From: Neelides folsomi
Taxonomy: Eukaryota; Arthropoda; Collembola; Neelipleona; Neelidae
Direction: 5' to 3'
Assembly: GCA_034687125.1 (NCBI GenBank)
Contig: JAQGBZ010000264.1
Span: 1-64,000, forward strand
DNA: 64,000 nucleotides
Position numbers and translations under genes: made by a program. Of this stretch, positions 23,563-37,699 are shown piece by piece. The first letter of the stretch is position 1. Every line of letters begins with the position of its first letter. The notes beneath the pieces are model-generated. The model saw only the letters and a list, made by a program, of their open reading frames with translations. It searched no databases and had not been told where the DNA came from.

Positions 23563-24460
23563 TTATGAGCAACAATATCCCTTGTAGAAAGAAGGTCCAG
23601 ACTCGGCATTGGTGACACATTGGAACAATGAGTTGGCACAAGTGAGGCTGCAAGTCCAACTTTGAGTGACGGATGATCCATCGGGGCAAGCTCCGACAAG
23701 AGTGTCGACAACGGCGTCAGCACTGCAAGTGTAACCGTTGATTCCTTGGATTTGCTATTAAAAATAAACAATATTAGACAACCGTTATAATATTCAAAAT
23801 AGCCAAATTTAAATTTAAATTAAACTTAATTGGTAGTTAAGATTTCAGCTAGAGTTTAATTATTTTTAATTTACCACTCCTGGAGCTGGGCATTTGCAAG
23901 CTTCACAAGTAAAGAGCGGAGATTGTGTCGCTGGGCAAAGGAAGTCAATGTCAACAAGGTCGTTGTTCACTCCGCCGTTGGAAATCTCGAAAATGATGGT
24001 TGAAGGAGTTCGGACGTTGCAAGAGCATGGGTACAATCTGAGGAAATAATTGAAATTAAATTAAATAAAGGTAATTTAATTTGATTGTTAACTATTAATA
24101 ATGAACAAGTCCTTTAGTTAATTGTAATTGTTTCAATGTCTTACGAGAGTGGGTCGCAGTTGGGGTCACGGAATGGAGCACAGAGATCTGAAGAAGGACA
24201 GGCGTATCCAGTAAGAAGGGGAGAAATGTCCGTACAAGATTGCAAATTCATTGTGTTCTTCTTCTGTGGTAAATTGGATTTACTAGCTGCTCCGTAAACA
24301 ACGCCAATCTGATTTAAAATAAAAACACGAGATTCAATTAAAAAATTAAATTCATCAAAATTTCTCGAAATTTGAAAAAATTAAAATTTTCTCAATTTAG
24401 TTTGGATTTTCAAAATTCCTAACTTACAATGGCAAAAAGGGCAAAGAGAAACTTGGCCAT
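23563..24460 (-). CDS. Small secreted cysteine-rich protein, unknown family
   Basis: Seen: four exons, 24460-24428, 24308-24145, 24037-23875 and 23754-23563, whose phases close exactly to 183 aa. The signal peptide is split by the first intron (MAKFLFALFAI then IGVVYGA). The mature part has about eighteen cysteines in loose pairs, for example LYPCSCNV, TCEACKCPAPG, WTCSLTCANSLFQC, and ends YKGYCCS. A TATA-like TATTTAAG lies at 24562-24569, about 100 bases before the start. I do not recognise the family; it is not CBM14 by spacing. Extracellular location and disulphide-rich structure are inferred; a cuticle, haemolymph or secretory product are all possible. Confidence 0.8.
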
Positions 24461-24561
24461 TTTCTGCAGAAATGGAAAATTTGAAGAAAAATGAGATTGG
24501 GAAGTTTGGGAAGGAAGTGAAGTTTAAAGTTGACTGTGAACTTAAGGGTTGAGATGGAGAG

Positions 24562-24569
24562 CTTAAATA
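24562..24569 (-). promoter_or_regulatory. TATA-like element of the Cys-rich secreted gene
   Basis: TATTTAAG on the minus strand about 100 bases upstream of the start codon at 24460. Confidence 0.5.
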
Positions 24570-25051
24570 CCCGGAAAGTAACTGTAATTAAAGGACACTT
24601 GCCCTTGCCTTTGAATTATCAACGGACTTTGAATTATCAAGGGATGTAAAATTAAAACCATGTGTTGACCATTCACCCCATTTACCATCCTTTCCCTTAT
24701 TGTCCGTTTCATGGTGAGGATGAATGATTTCCTTATTGGATCCCTTCCAGTCCCAACGGTTCCAAGTTCCCAATTTTAGACTTTTTCTTGTCTATTGATT
24801 AAAAGTCCGTTAAGTACCCAAAGGGTCATTCAATTTTAGAACCAATCTCTTAAACTTGAAGGCAAATGCAGTATTAACTAAACAGAACCAAACAAAATGT
24901 TCTTTGTTGAGATTCGTGAGATATTAAAATACCGTTAAATGTAAAGTTAAATTCCAATTTTATCGTATATATTTAATTTTATAAAAAATAGATTAGGAAA
25001 ACAGCATTCACAATTGTGTATTATTTATAATCTATCTTGAGAGTACGAATG

Positions 25052-25125
25052 TACAGGGTGGGCCATAGGTATCTCTCTTTTTTAGATTGTTTATTTAAAA
25101 ACGAAAGATTATGGCTCACCCTGTA
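25052..25125. mobile_element. 74-bp Tc1/mariner-type MITE
   Basis: Seen: TACAGGGTGGGCCATA at the left end and its near-perfect reverse complement at the right, flanked by TA on both sides. A composite relative is at 40415-40549. TA flanks are the target duplication of IS630/Tc1/mariner elements. Confidence 0.75.
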
Positions 25126-26051
25126 TTTCATGATATTCAAATAAATGGATAAAATATTAAATAACAATTTGAAGGCATATTCCTGTGTATCACATCATAT
25201 CATTCATATATATATACATATAATTATGTATGTGAGTACATTACCCACATTGGGTACTATAATAAATAGTGATATACACAATTACACAGTATTATATACA
25301 TGAATGTAAATGCATATATCCTAATACTTTAATAGCATAAGTGCATAGGTATAAAATAAAATATTGAAATGTAACCATTTTAATTTTAATTAAAGGAAAG
25401 TTGTATTATGCTAAAACCCTTTAAGTATTTATAATGGATGATGATTCCCCACTTCCTCGTTCGTACTTTGGTTAAAGTAATTCTGAGTAATAAATAATGA
25501 GTCAGATGACGATTTGTGATTATAGTATATCAAGATTTATATTTTATATTGCAAACGCGGTTGGATTCGTCGAAATATAATTATGGCAATAATTTATTTA
25601 TTCATTTACGCAATTATCAGTATTTAGATTATAATTTAGTAAACTATTTTGATTGATTTAACACTATCTAAACTTGTAAAATTACCAAATGAATTTAACA
25701 CGTATTATATTATGCACACAGTATAATCGGTATTGTAATGTTACAATTTTATAACAAAAGGATATTCTTCATCAATGTCAATACGTCAATTCTGCTACAT
25801 TATGAATAAATTAAATAAAATGAAATAAAAAAATCTCTGTTTGTATTCAATCAGAATCTATAATCTACCATAAAGGAAGATGGGAATGTTTAAGTTTTAA
25901 TAACACATGTTGTAATTAAGTTAATTAATAAAAAAATAATTACTTACCCAATAGAAATCGAATACTTGACCCTTCCGAAGTTGTTTGCTATTAGGGTGGA
26001 TTGAAATTGCATTTGCATATTTAGTGATGACTCATTGAATATTGTTATTGT

Positions 26052-26192
26052 ATGGAAAAGAATCAAAATGATATTTTTAATCGAATGGGAATTCCTCGTT
26101 CTGCACATCCACAAACTCAACAAGCAAAACTCAATGGAGCAATTAAAAGACATTTGGAAAATATCGATACAAAATATTCATTGTACTTTTAA
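26052..26192 (+). CDS. Possible 46-aa ORF or orphan exon, unknown
   Basis: Seen: ATG at 26052 to stop at 26190-26192. Composition is protein-like (NRMGIPRSAHPQTQQAKLNG), unlike the Lys/Ile/Phe-rich noise typical of this AT-rich DNA. No neighbouring exon could be joined. It may be a microprotein, an exon of an unfinished model or a retrocopy fragment. On the other strand a GTAAGT donor at about 25947 is also present. Confidence 0.3.
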   Translation: MEKNQNDIFNRMGIPRSAHPQTQQAKLNGAIKRHLENIDTKYSLYF

Positions 26193-27052
26193 GTGTAAAG
26201 AATTTCAATTGTCGCTCGATACCTCTTTCGTAACTTTGAATCATTCCATTCATAAGTATGTACATACCAGTACTGCTTAATTATGTTACGTATGTATTGT
26301 AATACATATATATATGAAAATATTCATTCATATTTCCAAATTTGAGCTAACTAACTTTATTTAATTTAATTTTAATAGTGTTAATTGTATGGTATGATAT
26401 TTCATGGTTTGAGTTCAAGTTCAAAGTCTGCAAAAATTTGGTTCTGGTTGGTATATTGACGTCAGCAGTATAGGAAGTGAAAGCACTTGAAATAGGAATT
26501 TGATAATTGAATAAACACCATATCATTGATTTCATTCAAGAATTTGATTGATCGAGAAATCCAAGTAAAAAGTGTTAGACATGGATTCAGTTAAAGTTAA
26601 TTATGATTAGGAATATCCTTTTTATCTATTTTGTACGTACTCATAATTACGAACAGTTTCACGAAGCTTAGCACGTGCATACAATCGGTAATTATAATTA
26701 CGCAAAAGGAAGAAAAATGCAATTGAACAATGCCGATTTTCTATCAATTAATTAAATCTAGTTAATTTCCTTTCAATTTTAATTTTTTAAAAATTTGCGT
26801 ATTGGTTTCAAATACAAACAAGTCGAATTGCGTTTGAGTGTTTATTTGGACTTTAATAAAAAAATAATTAGGAAAGGCGTGAAAGATAATTAGAAAGATA
26901 ATTAATTTTGTGTTTTAAAATGATAAATGTTATCAGGTGTTATCTGGATAAAATACATAAATTGGAGAAACCCTTTGGCTCTTCAATCAATTAATGAATT
27001 TCACTAAGAGGAGAAACACCAAACACAATTAGTAGTTAAGTAGACATTCAAA

Positions 27053-28468
27053 ATGTCTTTTTTATTTAAAGTTTTGATTCTCACATTTTGCATTGGTTTC
27101 CAATTGCAGTCTGCGATAGCAAAACCCAACACGCATGCTTCAATCCACCGAATTCGGGATCCTTCCCTTCATCGAAATGTCGTTGAGGAAGATTTAAACA
27201 AACGACTTACTTGGCCACCAAAATGGCCAACATGGCCACCAAGAACCACAACCACCACCACAACAACTCAAGCACCAACAACTCGTCGCCATCCAACTTG
27301 GCCAACATTGCCAACCAAATGGCCAACATGGCCAGCGTGGCCAACCAAGAAAACCACCACGACCACCACAACCGAAGCCCCAACAGAACCACCCACAACT
27401 CGTCGTCGTCCAACTTGGCCAACTTTACCAACAAAATGGCCAACATGGCCAGCATGGCCAACCAAGAAAACCACCACGACCACCACAACCGAAGCCCCAA
27501 CCGAACCACCCACAACTCGTCGTCATCCAACTTGGCCAACTTTACCAACAAAATGGCCAACATGGCCAGCATGGCCAACAAAAAAGACCACCACTACCAC
27601 CACCACAACTGAAGCTCCAACAGAAGCCCCAACAGAAGCCCCAACTGAGGCTCCGACAGAGGCTCCAACAGAAGCCCCAACAGAAGCCCCAACTGAGGCT
27701 CCAACTGAGGCTCCAACTGAGGCTCCAACTGAGGCTCCAACTGAGGCTCCAACTGAGGCTCCAACCGATGCCCCAACCGATGCCCCAACCACAACCAGAC
27801 GTCCACATCCAACTTGGCCAACTTTGCCAACCAAATGGCCAACATGGCCAACATGGCCAACTTGGCCAACAAGAAAGACTACGACCACAACCACCACAAC
27901 CGAAGCCCCAACAGAACCACCAACCGATGCCCCAACCGAGGCTCCAACCGATGCCCCAACTGATGCACCAACCACGACAAGACGTCCTCATCCAACTTGG
28001 CCAACCTTACCAACAAAATGGCCAACATGGCCAACATGGCCAACTTGGCCAACAAGAAAGACTACGACCACAACCACCACAACTCAGGCACCAACTGAGG
28101 CTCCAACTCAGGCACCAACCACAAGACCAACAACAACGGCCAAGCCAACAACAACCGCTAAGCCAACAACGACAACTCAAGCTCCCACAACCACAACAAA
28201 GAAGACGACGACCACAACAGTGAAAACCACCACAAAACCTCCATCTTGCCCAACAGTCGATTGCAAGAAATTGTCCAATGGAAACTATGCCAATCCAAGT
28301 GATTGCACAAGTTTCATTTCATGCTCGGGTGGAAACAAATACGTGATGGATTGCCCATCTAATCTTCATTACAATACCAAGCTCGGAGTTTGCGATTGGC
28401 CACAAAATGCTAATTGTAGATCTTGCGATAGCGAAAGTGGATCTTCTGGTTCTGACTCATCAGATTAA
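27053..28468 (+). CDS. Secreted Thr/Pro/Trp-rich mucin-like protein with one CBM14 chitin-binding domain
   Basis: Role by family: extracellular chitin-associated protein of the peritrophic matrix or cuticle. Seen: a single 471-codon exon. Signal peptide about residues 1-24 (ending LQSAIA). Residues about 50-390 are repeats: PTWPTLPTKWPTWPAWPTK blocks alternate with T-rich runs and a long EAPT array (about 14 units). The C-terminus has a single peritrophin-A/CBM14 domain with six cysteines (CPTVDC, NPSDCTSFISC, CDWPQNANC) and ends in an acidic Ser-rich tail. Threonine runs are likely O-glycosylated. Intronless, and codon-rich in C and A, unlike the AT-rich neighbours. Length is likely polymorphic. 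Strong call for the domain; anatomical site inferred. Confidence 0.92.
   Translation: MSFLFKVLILTFCIGFQLQSAIAKPNTHASIHRIRDPSLHRNVVEEDLNKRLTWPPKWPTWPPRTTTTTTTTQAPTTRRHPTWPTLPTKWPTWPAWPTKKTTTTTTTEAPTEPPTTRRRPTWPTLPTKWPTWPAWPTKKTTTTTTTEAPTEPPTTRRHPTWPTLPTKWPTWPAWPTKKTTTTTTTTEAPTEAPTEAPTEAPTEAPTEAPTEAPTEAPTEAPTEAPTEAPTEAPTEAPTDAPTDAPTTTRRPHPTWPTLPTKWPTWPTWPTWPTRKTTTTTTTTEAPTEPPTDAPTEAPTDAPTDAPTTTRRPHPTWPTLPTKWPTWPTWPTWPTRKTTTTTTTTQAPTEAPTQAPTTRPTTTAKPTTTAKPTTTTQAPTTTTKKTTTTTVKTTTKPPSCPTVDCKKLSNGNYANPSDCTSFISCSGGNKYVMDCPSNLHYNTKLGVCDWPQNANCRSCDSESGSSGSDSSD
27230..28130 (+). repeat. Coding tandem repeats in the mucin gene
   Basis: Three near-identical units of about 120 bp (27290-27600), an array of 12-bp GAGGCTCCAACT-like units (27612-27790), then two further copies of a longer unit (27795-28090) that share the WPTLPTKWPTWPTWPTWPT segment. 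Confidence 0.9.
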
Positions 28469-30093
28469 ATAAAATAACTAAAAATAATCTTCAAGATAAC
28501 GAGGATTAAATTATATGTTTAAATTAAAAATTAAATTTTGTAGTAACACAATTCAAGAGCATTTTTAATTTCTTTATTCGAATAAAATTCATTTGCATAT
28601 TTCAAATATTTGATAAGGATTATTTCGTATAATAATATTATGAATGGCAAGGGCAAAGCATTAGTAAAAATAAATTTTTTCAGATTGCAATTAATAAATT
28701 TTTTCAGATTGCAATTTTATTTTTATCATAATTTCATTCAAAAATAAAATAATGTATTCATTGTCATTGTCATTTTAAGAGCGTAAAGGGTGGTAGAAAA
28801 TTTCATATTAAATTTCAATTCATACGAATTTACGTAATTCGTAGTAAATTACGTAAATTGCTACATTCATTTTTATCGGTACTTTCCAAAAGATAAGTTG
28901 AATAATCAATCAAATTAAAAAAGAATTTGAACAGAATAATTGTTAGAATACTTTCCGACTTAAATTAGATAACTAACCTAACTAAACTAGACGTTTGTGT
29001 TATTTCATTATTTAATTTATCGTTAGTATAATTAATTATTCTAATCTCACTTATTCTGACATTTTCACATCGGTCAAATCTCAAATTAATTATTTTAAGC
29101 ATACATAAATATGCACACATCGTTTTTATTATCTGTTTAACCTATAGTTTAAGATTTTAAAGTTTATATTAAATATTAATACGTTATAAATATTTATTTG
29201 GGTTTTAAATAATATACGTATTTAATATTTGGCTTGTTAATCAATTGTTGTTAAATAGGTAAACGTTAATTAAAACATTAAAGAAAAAGTTGAATAATCA
29301 GTAATTTGCTATTTTTTATCAAAAGCGCGAGTTGAACATATTCATCATTTTTTATATCTTACTACCTGTACCTATTTTGTAAATATGTTGAGCATTTGGT
29401 ACCAGTAAAACTAGAAATAACAGATAATTATAAAAGTCTATAAACTCATAATATAAGACTAACAATAAATGGGTATAATTAAACTAAATTCGTAGTTTAA
29501 GAATGGACTTTGGGAATTAGAATGAGAAAATGAGCTTATATTCTATATTTATTTATGTCCACAGTCCACACATAAGTACATGAGCATATACATACGGGTA
29601 TTGCATTATATTTTGAACCTTAGAACTAGGATAATTAATTTGGTACTTTTAAAAGATAATCCCTATATATTTTAATCTTATAAATATACATTATTTATTT
29701 TCACCCTATTTTACCCTTTTAAAACCTAAAGTTTAAAAATATTTATTTCCTTCTATATATTAAAACATTACGCTTTACTTATAATTTAGGAGATAAAATG
29801 CATTTCTTTGCCCTGGTATTATGGTGTGACTCACTCAGTCAAAAACCTACAAACGGTAAATATATAATTTGTCATTGTCAGATATAACAATTTTTTTGAA
29901 TCTAATTTTAAGTAGCGTAATTGAAATACAGCTAATGGGTCAAAGCAAATTATTATTTAAGGTTTGCCTTTATCGCTAATTTGCAAAGGAAAGGAATATA
30001 ATAAATAAGAATCTTCTCATATTAAAGATTTTGCTAATCGATTTTAATGAGTGGCAATTTAAAAACATACAACAGCTTAAACAAGTTAGATGA
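28469..30093. other. Intergenic, no supported gene
   Basis: At 29798-29855 a short frame (MHFFALVLWCDSLSQKP) followed by GTAAAT looks like a signal-peptide exon, but no partner exon was found. Confidence 0.4.
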
Positions 30094-30270
30094 AAAAAAT
30101 TTAAATGCAGAATATGGAATAAAGTATTTTCAAAGAATGGACATTTAATAAAACACATGAGAATTCACACAGGTGAAAAACCATTTAAATGTGAAATATG
30201 CAATAAAGAATTTTCACAGAATGGAAGTCTAATAAAGCACACTAAAATTCACCCAGAGGACAAATCATAA
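30094..30270 (+). pseudogene. Two-finger C2H2 remnant
   Basis: Seen: [20 protein letters not shown], in which the second Cys of the first finger is Trp, then [20 protein letters not shown] and a terminal HPEDKS before a stop at 30268-30270. A stop codon lies immediately upstream (30091-30093). The sequence is close to the array at 1155-1966 (shared SQNG and LIKH blocks), so both come from one expanding ZNF family. Confidence 0.75.
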
Positions 30271-31343
30271 TTGTATTGTGCATGAAAAGCTTTAGACAAA
30301 TTCATAATATGCTATCTCATATTATAATCCTACTTGTGAAAAACCTCAATAAAAGTTTGTTTATTCTGTTACAAGCATTTACTTATTAACGTAAATTAAC
30401 CAATCGAATCTATTGAGTACTTCAAGATTTTGCCGTTCATCTGGTCCTTATTCCTTAACAGAGTCAAAAAAAGTTATCCTTAAAATTCCTTTAAAATCCA
30501 TAAACTACAAATTAATAAATTAATTATGTAGTAGAAATTCAAGGTTTGTAAAATATACAGATACATACAATATAGTAAGAATTAAGAATACGTAATTACA
30601 TAAGTACTTAAATAGATACATGAATATATGTTGCATAGCGGTAGTATAATTAATAATAATTACTTAATTGCAGTAAATTAACTAAATATGGTATAGTAAT
30701 GTTCAAATTATAATATATTGTAATTTAATTTAAAGAAATTCTTCAAATAAAATAGTATTTGCGTAAAAGTAAGTTTAATTCTCATTTACTTATTATATTG
30801 TTAGTTTAATTATTGCATATCGTGATTTACTTTTTTTTTGATAATTCACCTATTGTTAATAAAAAAAGAATATGTACGTATTATCTTAAACTTCCAAAAT
30901 TGTTTAATTGATGCATAAAAATAATAATGATAAATACTCATATGGCAGAAATGACAGTACTTACAATCTATACAATTTATCCATAAGACTATGTATGTTA
31001 ATTTTATATAATTATTAATTATGTACCTTACCTACAAAGTATATGAAGTTTATACATTTGACACTTATACAAAATACACACACAATGTTTATCTACTTAT
31101 ACCTGTAAAAATATATGCATAGTGTAAAAGCAAAGTAAATATAAACATGTGCATAGGCACAATGATATTTTTATATTTATGACGAGTCTACAAGAGTTTA
31201 AATGAAAAGTTTCAAGGGCGCACCGATAAGAAATAAACTTGAAACCTTAATGGAATTAAACATATATAATGAATAGATTCTAAATTTATTTCAATTATTC
31301 TAATTGATAGACAACTCATCAATTGAACCAACTTTAAGTCAAA
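30271..31343. other. Intergenic, nothing seen
   Basis: AT-rich; no supported gene or repeat. Confidence 0.4.
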
Positions 31344-33650
<2,307 letters not shown>

Positions 33651-34124
33651 TTTAAGTAATTATTATGAAATATAATGTAATAATATGTGAACATATAATA
33701 TGAAATGAAATAAAAATTAAATGCAATTTCCCATTTCTTAAGAATTTATTAATCTTCATAAGCTAACAATAAGCTTAAAAGTTTTATTTTTTATTATCGA
33801 ACTTACAAAAGACACTTGTTAGACAAAAATAATTTTAAAATTTTAGTTAAACAATAAATCAAAATAGTCGGATTTAATTGTTATTTTTAAATTTCGCCTT
33901 TCAGATAGCAATATATAAGAGTGGAAAATTATTTTTTTCTCATTCACTCGACTTTTTCCATCTTACCAACTTTTGGCCTTTTAAACATTATTTTAAATAA
34001 AATTGAAAAATCGCTAAACACTTCTAATTGTCATATCTCTTGACGTATATATGCGAAATGAGTTTCATCTGGAGCGACGTGGTGGGCTGGGGATGTGGGC
34101 TGAAGATATGACTGATTTTATGAG
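33651..34124. other. Intergenic
   Basis: 3' flank of the reductase; nothing else seen. Confidence 0.4.
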
Positions 34125-34320
34125 AATATAAATTTACGCTCCACAAATGAATTTCCTGAAAGCTATTATGGTGTTGGTCAGACTTTTAGATTCACAGTCC
34201 TGTATTTGATTAATTTGACAAATCCAATTGATTACGAAATTACGAGAACTCGCCATTGTGTGGCTATGAATGACCCATCAGTGGAAATTATGTACGATTA
34301 CGATTATACTTGTTCAGCGG
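34125..34320 (+). pseudogene. Orphan exon-like fragment, unknown
   Basis: Seen: an open stretch between an AG at 34124 and a GTAATT donor at 34321, reading NEFPESYYGVGQTFRFTVLY and, further on, RHCVAMNDPSVEIMYDYDY. It is protein-like but no flanking exon, start codon or stop belonging to it could be established, and a stop lies just upstream. Either part of an unfinished model or a gene relic. Confidence 0.35.
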
Positions 34321-34901
34321 GTAATTTTAAATTGCATTTTTTTCTATCAATCCACCTCAAATTGTTCAGAATGAGGAACCACATCCAATGATGGAGATTC
34401 TTCTACTACCTATTATTAATTGTAAAATGAAAGTATTTATATAAATATTATGCATGGACAAGTGCATGAAAATAAGGAACAGAATAGAGAAAATTGTCAA
34501 CTGTTGGGTCGTTGGATTATTGTCAATTAGGACTAAATTTTGATTTGAGCATGTGTCAGTATACATGTAATGTTATATCGGTCAATTGTAGTGCAGATGC
34601 GAAACGTTCGGAGCCGAGTGGAATTATTCCAGCATAACAATATTAACACATAAGGTTGTTATTGTCCTCGTAGCATAAGTTCCCTAGACCTTTTTTTAAA
34701 TCTAACCCTTAAAAATTGAAAATAATAGAATCCCAGAAATTTTCTATTCAATTTTCATAAAAATGCACAAATTAATTGTGGATCGCTATTCAAAGATTTA
34801 AAAAGGACTAATAATGATAAAAAAGTGTTTTAATCAACTATAATAAAAAAATTAAGAATTCCTAATCCATAATATACATATTTTATTATCCCTACTAATA
34901 T

Positions 34902-35526
34902 TCAGGATACAGCCCTTGGGTTTCCCGGATATGGAGGCGGCGGATCTTCATGAACTAAATATTATTTTAATAATAATTTAATCATAATTTAATTATAAAA
35001 TTATTGTCATCACATATTGGATTTTGAATATAAAATGAACCTCTTTGAGAATTCTGGACCCAACTGTGTGTTGATGCAAATCTTGGATTATAATTTTGAT
35101 TTACAATATAATAACTTTCTTGTGCAGAAATGACTCCAATTCCTCTTGAATTCTCGTTTGTATTTGTAATTCGTGCGTCATGAACAATACTCCATCCTGG
35201 TTGCCGCTGGCGATTCATTTCAAATGCACTATCTCGATTGCTCTCATAAATTATCACATTTCCTAAAGTGCATTAAAATGATTCATCATTAATTCATTAA
35301 TCACTTTCATTAAATAAAATAAAGTTAAGTTAATAAATTTAATTTAAAACTTGTTTCTATTAATTATTCTAATTAATATTTTACCTATTGAACGTTGTGG
35401 TCCTCCAGTATCTTCAAGACTGTCAGTTCTCATTCTACCAAAGAAGAATTTATAAATGAAATAAATTGTCAAAGCGAAGAACAAAATGGTACTTATAATT
35501 ATCACAATGTCATATGCAGTATTCAT
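34902..35526 (-). CDS. Small single-pass membrane protein with C-terminal PPxY motif, copy A
   Basis: Seen: three exons, 35526-35385, 35262-35014 and 34954-34902 (142, 249 and 53 nt), both introns phase 1, giving 147 aa. Residues about 6-29 are a hydrophobic helix (DIVIIISTILFFALTIYFIY) followed by a basic KFFFGRMR, so the long C-terminal part should be cytoplasmic. It is polar and Asn/Ser/Gln-rich, and ends HEDPPPPYPGNPRAVS. Family knowledge: PPPPY-type PPxY motifs recruit WW domains, notably of NEDD4-family ubiquitin ligases. Retaining intron 2 would end the protein after CDDNNFIIKL without the motif. Copy B (36174-36803) has the same exon plan. No known family recognised; an adaptor or sorting role is inference. 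Confidence 0.65.
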
Positions 35527-36173
35527 TATTAATTATAATCTCATTTAATTCCAAATTTGAACTAATAACAATTAGAGTGAAAACAGTATTGGATTTAATT
35601 ATAATAAACAGTAAGCAGAAATGCTAAATGTTTCAAATAAAATGAAAATAATATTTCCTGACGTACTTCAATCTGGATTCAATTTTAATTGAAGCATCAA
35701 ATGTTCGAATAATTGAAATAATTGAATGTTAACTGTAAATCATTCGGCGATAAAATATGACGTCCAAATAGGGCAAAACAATTCAAATCATATCTTATTG
35801 AATAGCATACAAATTTATTATTTTGGCATAGAGTTCTCATTATCATATTCTTCACATTGTGTATGGTATTTCTGATATACATATAACTATAGAAATTTTC
35901 AGATATTATAATCTACATAATAAAAGGATGATTCATTTTATCGCTAATGCTTGTGGATATAACAAAACGTATTTAACATTGTCACCTTGAATGATAAAAT
36001 ATTTGCCTTTATCAGTCTTAACAATTTTAAATTACATAAATACAAGAAAATAACAGATGTAGAATTATGAACGGCAACGGTTTTATTCAATAATGTTTAA
36101 TGTAATATCAAAGATATTGATAATTATCATATAAATACTTGTATTATATTCTGTTCGCTTTTTGAATTATTTT

Positions 36174-36803
36174 TCATATATGATGAATTGTTCCAGGATA
36201 AGGAGGTGGAGGATCTTCCCACTCTGTATATAAATAAAAACATTACCTTTAATTTAAAACTTCATAATTAAGAATTTAAGAAATCAAATTAAAGGAATTA
36301 AATAAAGTTAAAAATGAGTTAAGTTATTAAGATAAGAATTTCTCATTGAAGTTAATTCATTTGCGGGTATTACTTGTATTAAAGTTGGGCCTCCGTGGAT
36401 ATAAAGACGCTTCGCAAATTGTCCTTTGTTCATTTAAAATGTTTATGGGATTTGTTCGCATATTTAAATTAGAAAAATTCGGACACCTCTGGGGAGAATT
36501 GAAATCGATTTCATTATTCATTGAACTGTTTGTATTCTGAGACATCTCGACATTGACTATCAAGTGTAAAACAGTTAAAAGTTAAAATTGACCAAAAATT
36601 TTGGTTTTTTTTTCAATTTTGAGCCAATAATTTTAAAAAGAAAAAGAACCTCTTGAATTTTGATATAAATTTTCGTTAATTCTTTTTTGATATTTACATT
36701 CGTATTTGCATATCCTTATAAGAACATTAATAAGGACAATAATAAACAGAAAACTGATTGGCATGGAAATGCTAAGAATGTCATTGGGGGTAATTTCGGC
36801 CAT
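36174..36803 (-). CDS. Small single-pass membrane protein with C-terminal PPxY motif, copy B
   Basis: Seen: exons 36803-36650, 36556-36374 and 36223-36174 (154, 183 and 50 nt), again both introns phase 1, giving 128 aa. A short N-terminal segment (MAEITPNDILSIS) leads into a helix (FLFIIVLINVLI), then a basic Cys-containing stretch RICKYECKYQKR that could be palmitoylated. The middle is Asn-rich and unlike copy A except in character; the last exon encodes WEDPPPPYPGTIHHI, sharing EDPPPPYPG exactly with copy A. Reading through intron 2 stops after SNTRK without the motif. The conserved tail on its own small exon in two otherwise diverged paralogues points to selection on the PPxY element. Confidence 0.65.
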
Positions 36804-37699
36804 CAAGTCTTTAGAAAAATAAACTTTTAAAAAGTTAAATCAAAGAAATTGTTAATAACTGTATTTAAAATATAATTAATTAAACAAGTAATCAAATTTA
36901 TAACTCGTGATTCTAACACCGATGAGATATAATAACTGTGTAAGATCGTGTAACATCAAATACTATTACATCTCAAATAAATAAAAATGATCCAATCCAA
37001 TCCAGACCTTATTATTTTTAAATCAATTTAAATATGTTGAAACCACCGGGAAAATTTATTCGCATTTATCATGAAACCATAATGAATTTATTCTGTTTTT
37101 ATTTAATATAATACATAAAATACATATAACCTACTATGTATCTAACCTATCTTATATACACAATTATTTGATTATTGTGCCACAGCCAAAGTTAAACTAA
37201 ACTGAAATTCAAATGATTACGACACTCCTGTAATTATGAAATAACTTTTTAACAAACAGGAATTTATTCTTATTAATTTTATAAGGCATGAGGGAGGTAA
37301 TATAAGTTCAAGTTTTAAAAATTTACATTGTTACCCTATGTAAATTTTTCTGCGAATTTTAAAACTCGGACACTTTGCTTATTGGAATGAACTATAGTTG
37401 ATTCATTCTAAAATTATCATAAGGTATCGATTGTTAAATTTTGTTAATAATTCACACTTTATTAAGTATAATACAATTAGCAATACATGGTAGGTGATTT
37501 TCAGTTATTGAAAATGAAAAATGATTATTTAATTAAAAATCTTATTTCAACGATCACTTATACTCATTAATCATTAACTTGTACTATGCCAAATAAATTT
37601 GGACAGATAAAATTCATGGAATGATTATTGATACTAAAATTACGATTTCTTCATATAAAGTAAAATAATGCTTTAAAGGGTTAACTTTTAAGAGAAAAG
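36804..37699. other. Intergenic, nothing seen
   Basis: AT-rich upstream sequence of copy B; no supported feature. Confidence 0.4.

Larger units (their letters stand above)
24570..27052. other. Intergenic apart from the MITE and small ORF listed
   Basis: Upstream of the mucin gene. AT-rich; no other supported feature. Confidence 0.4.

Noticed and set aside
27207-28223. Several long open frames on both strands overlapping the mucin gene (for example 27523-27975 minus and 27768-28223 plus)
   Set aside because: They are shadows of the 12-bp and 120-bp coding repeats; only the 27053-28468 frame has a signal peptide and a CBM14 domain.
29798-29855. Signal-peptide-like exon MHFFALVLWCDSL followed by a donor
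   Set aside because: No downstream exon could be joined; chance is likely in this composition.
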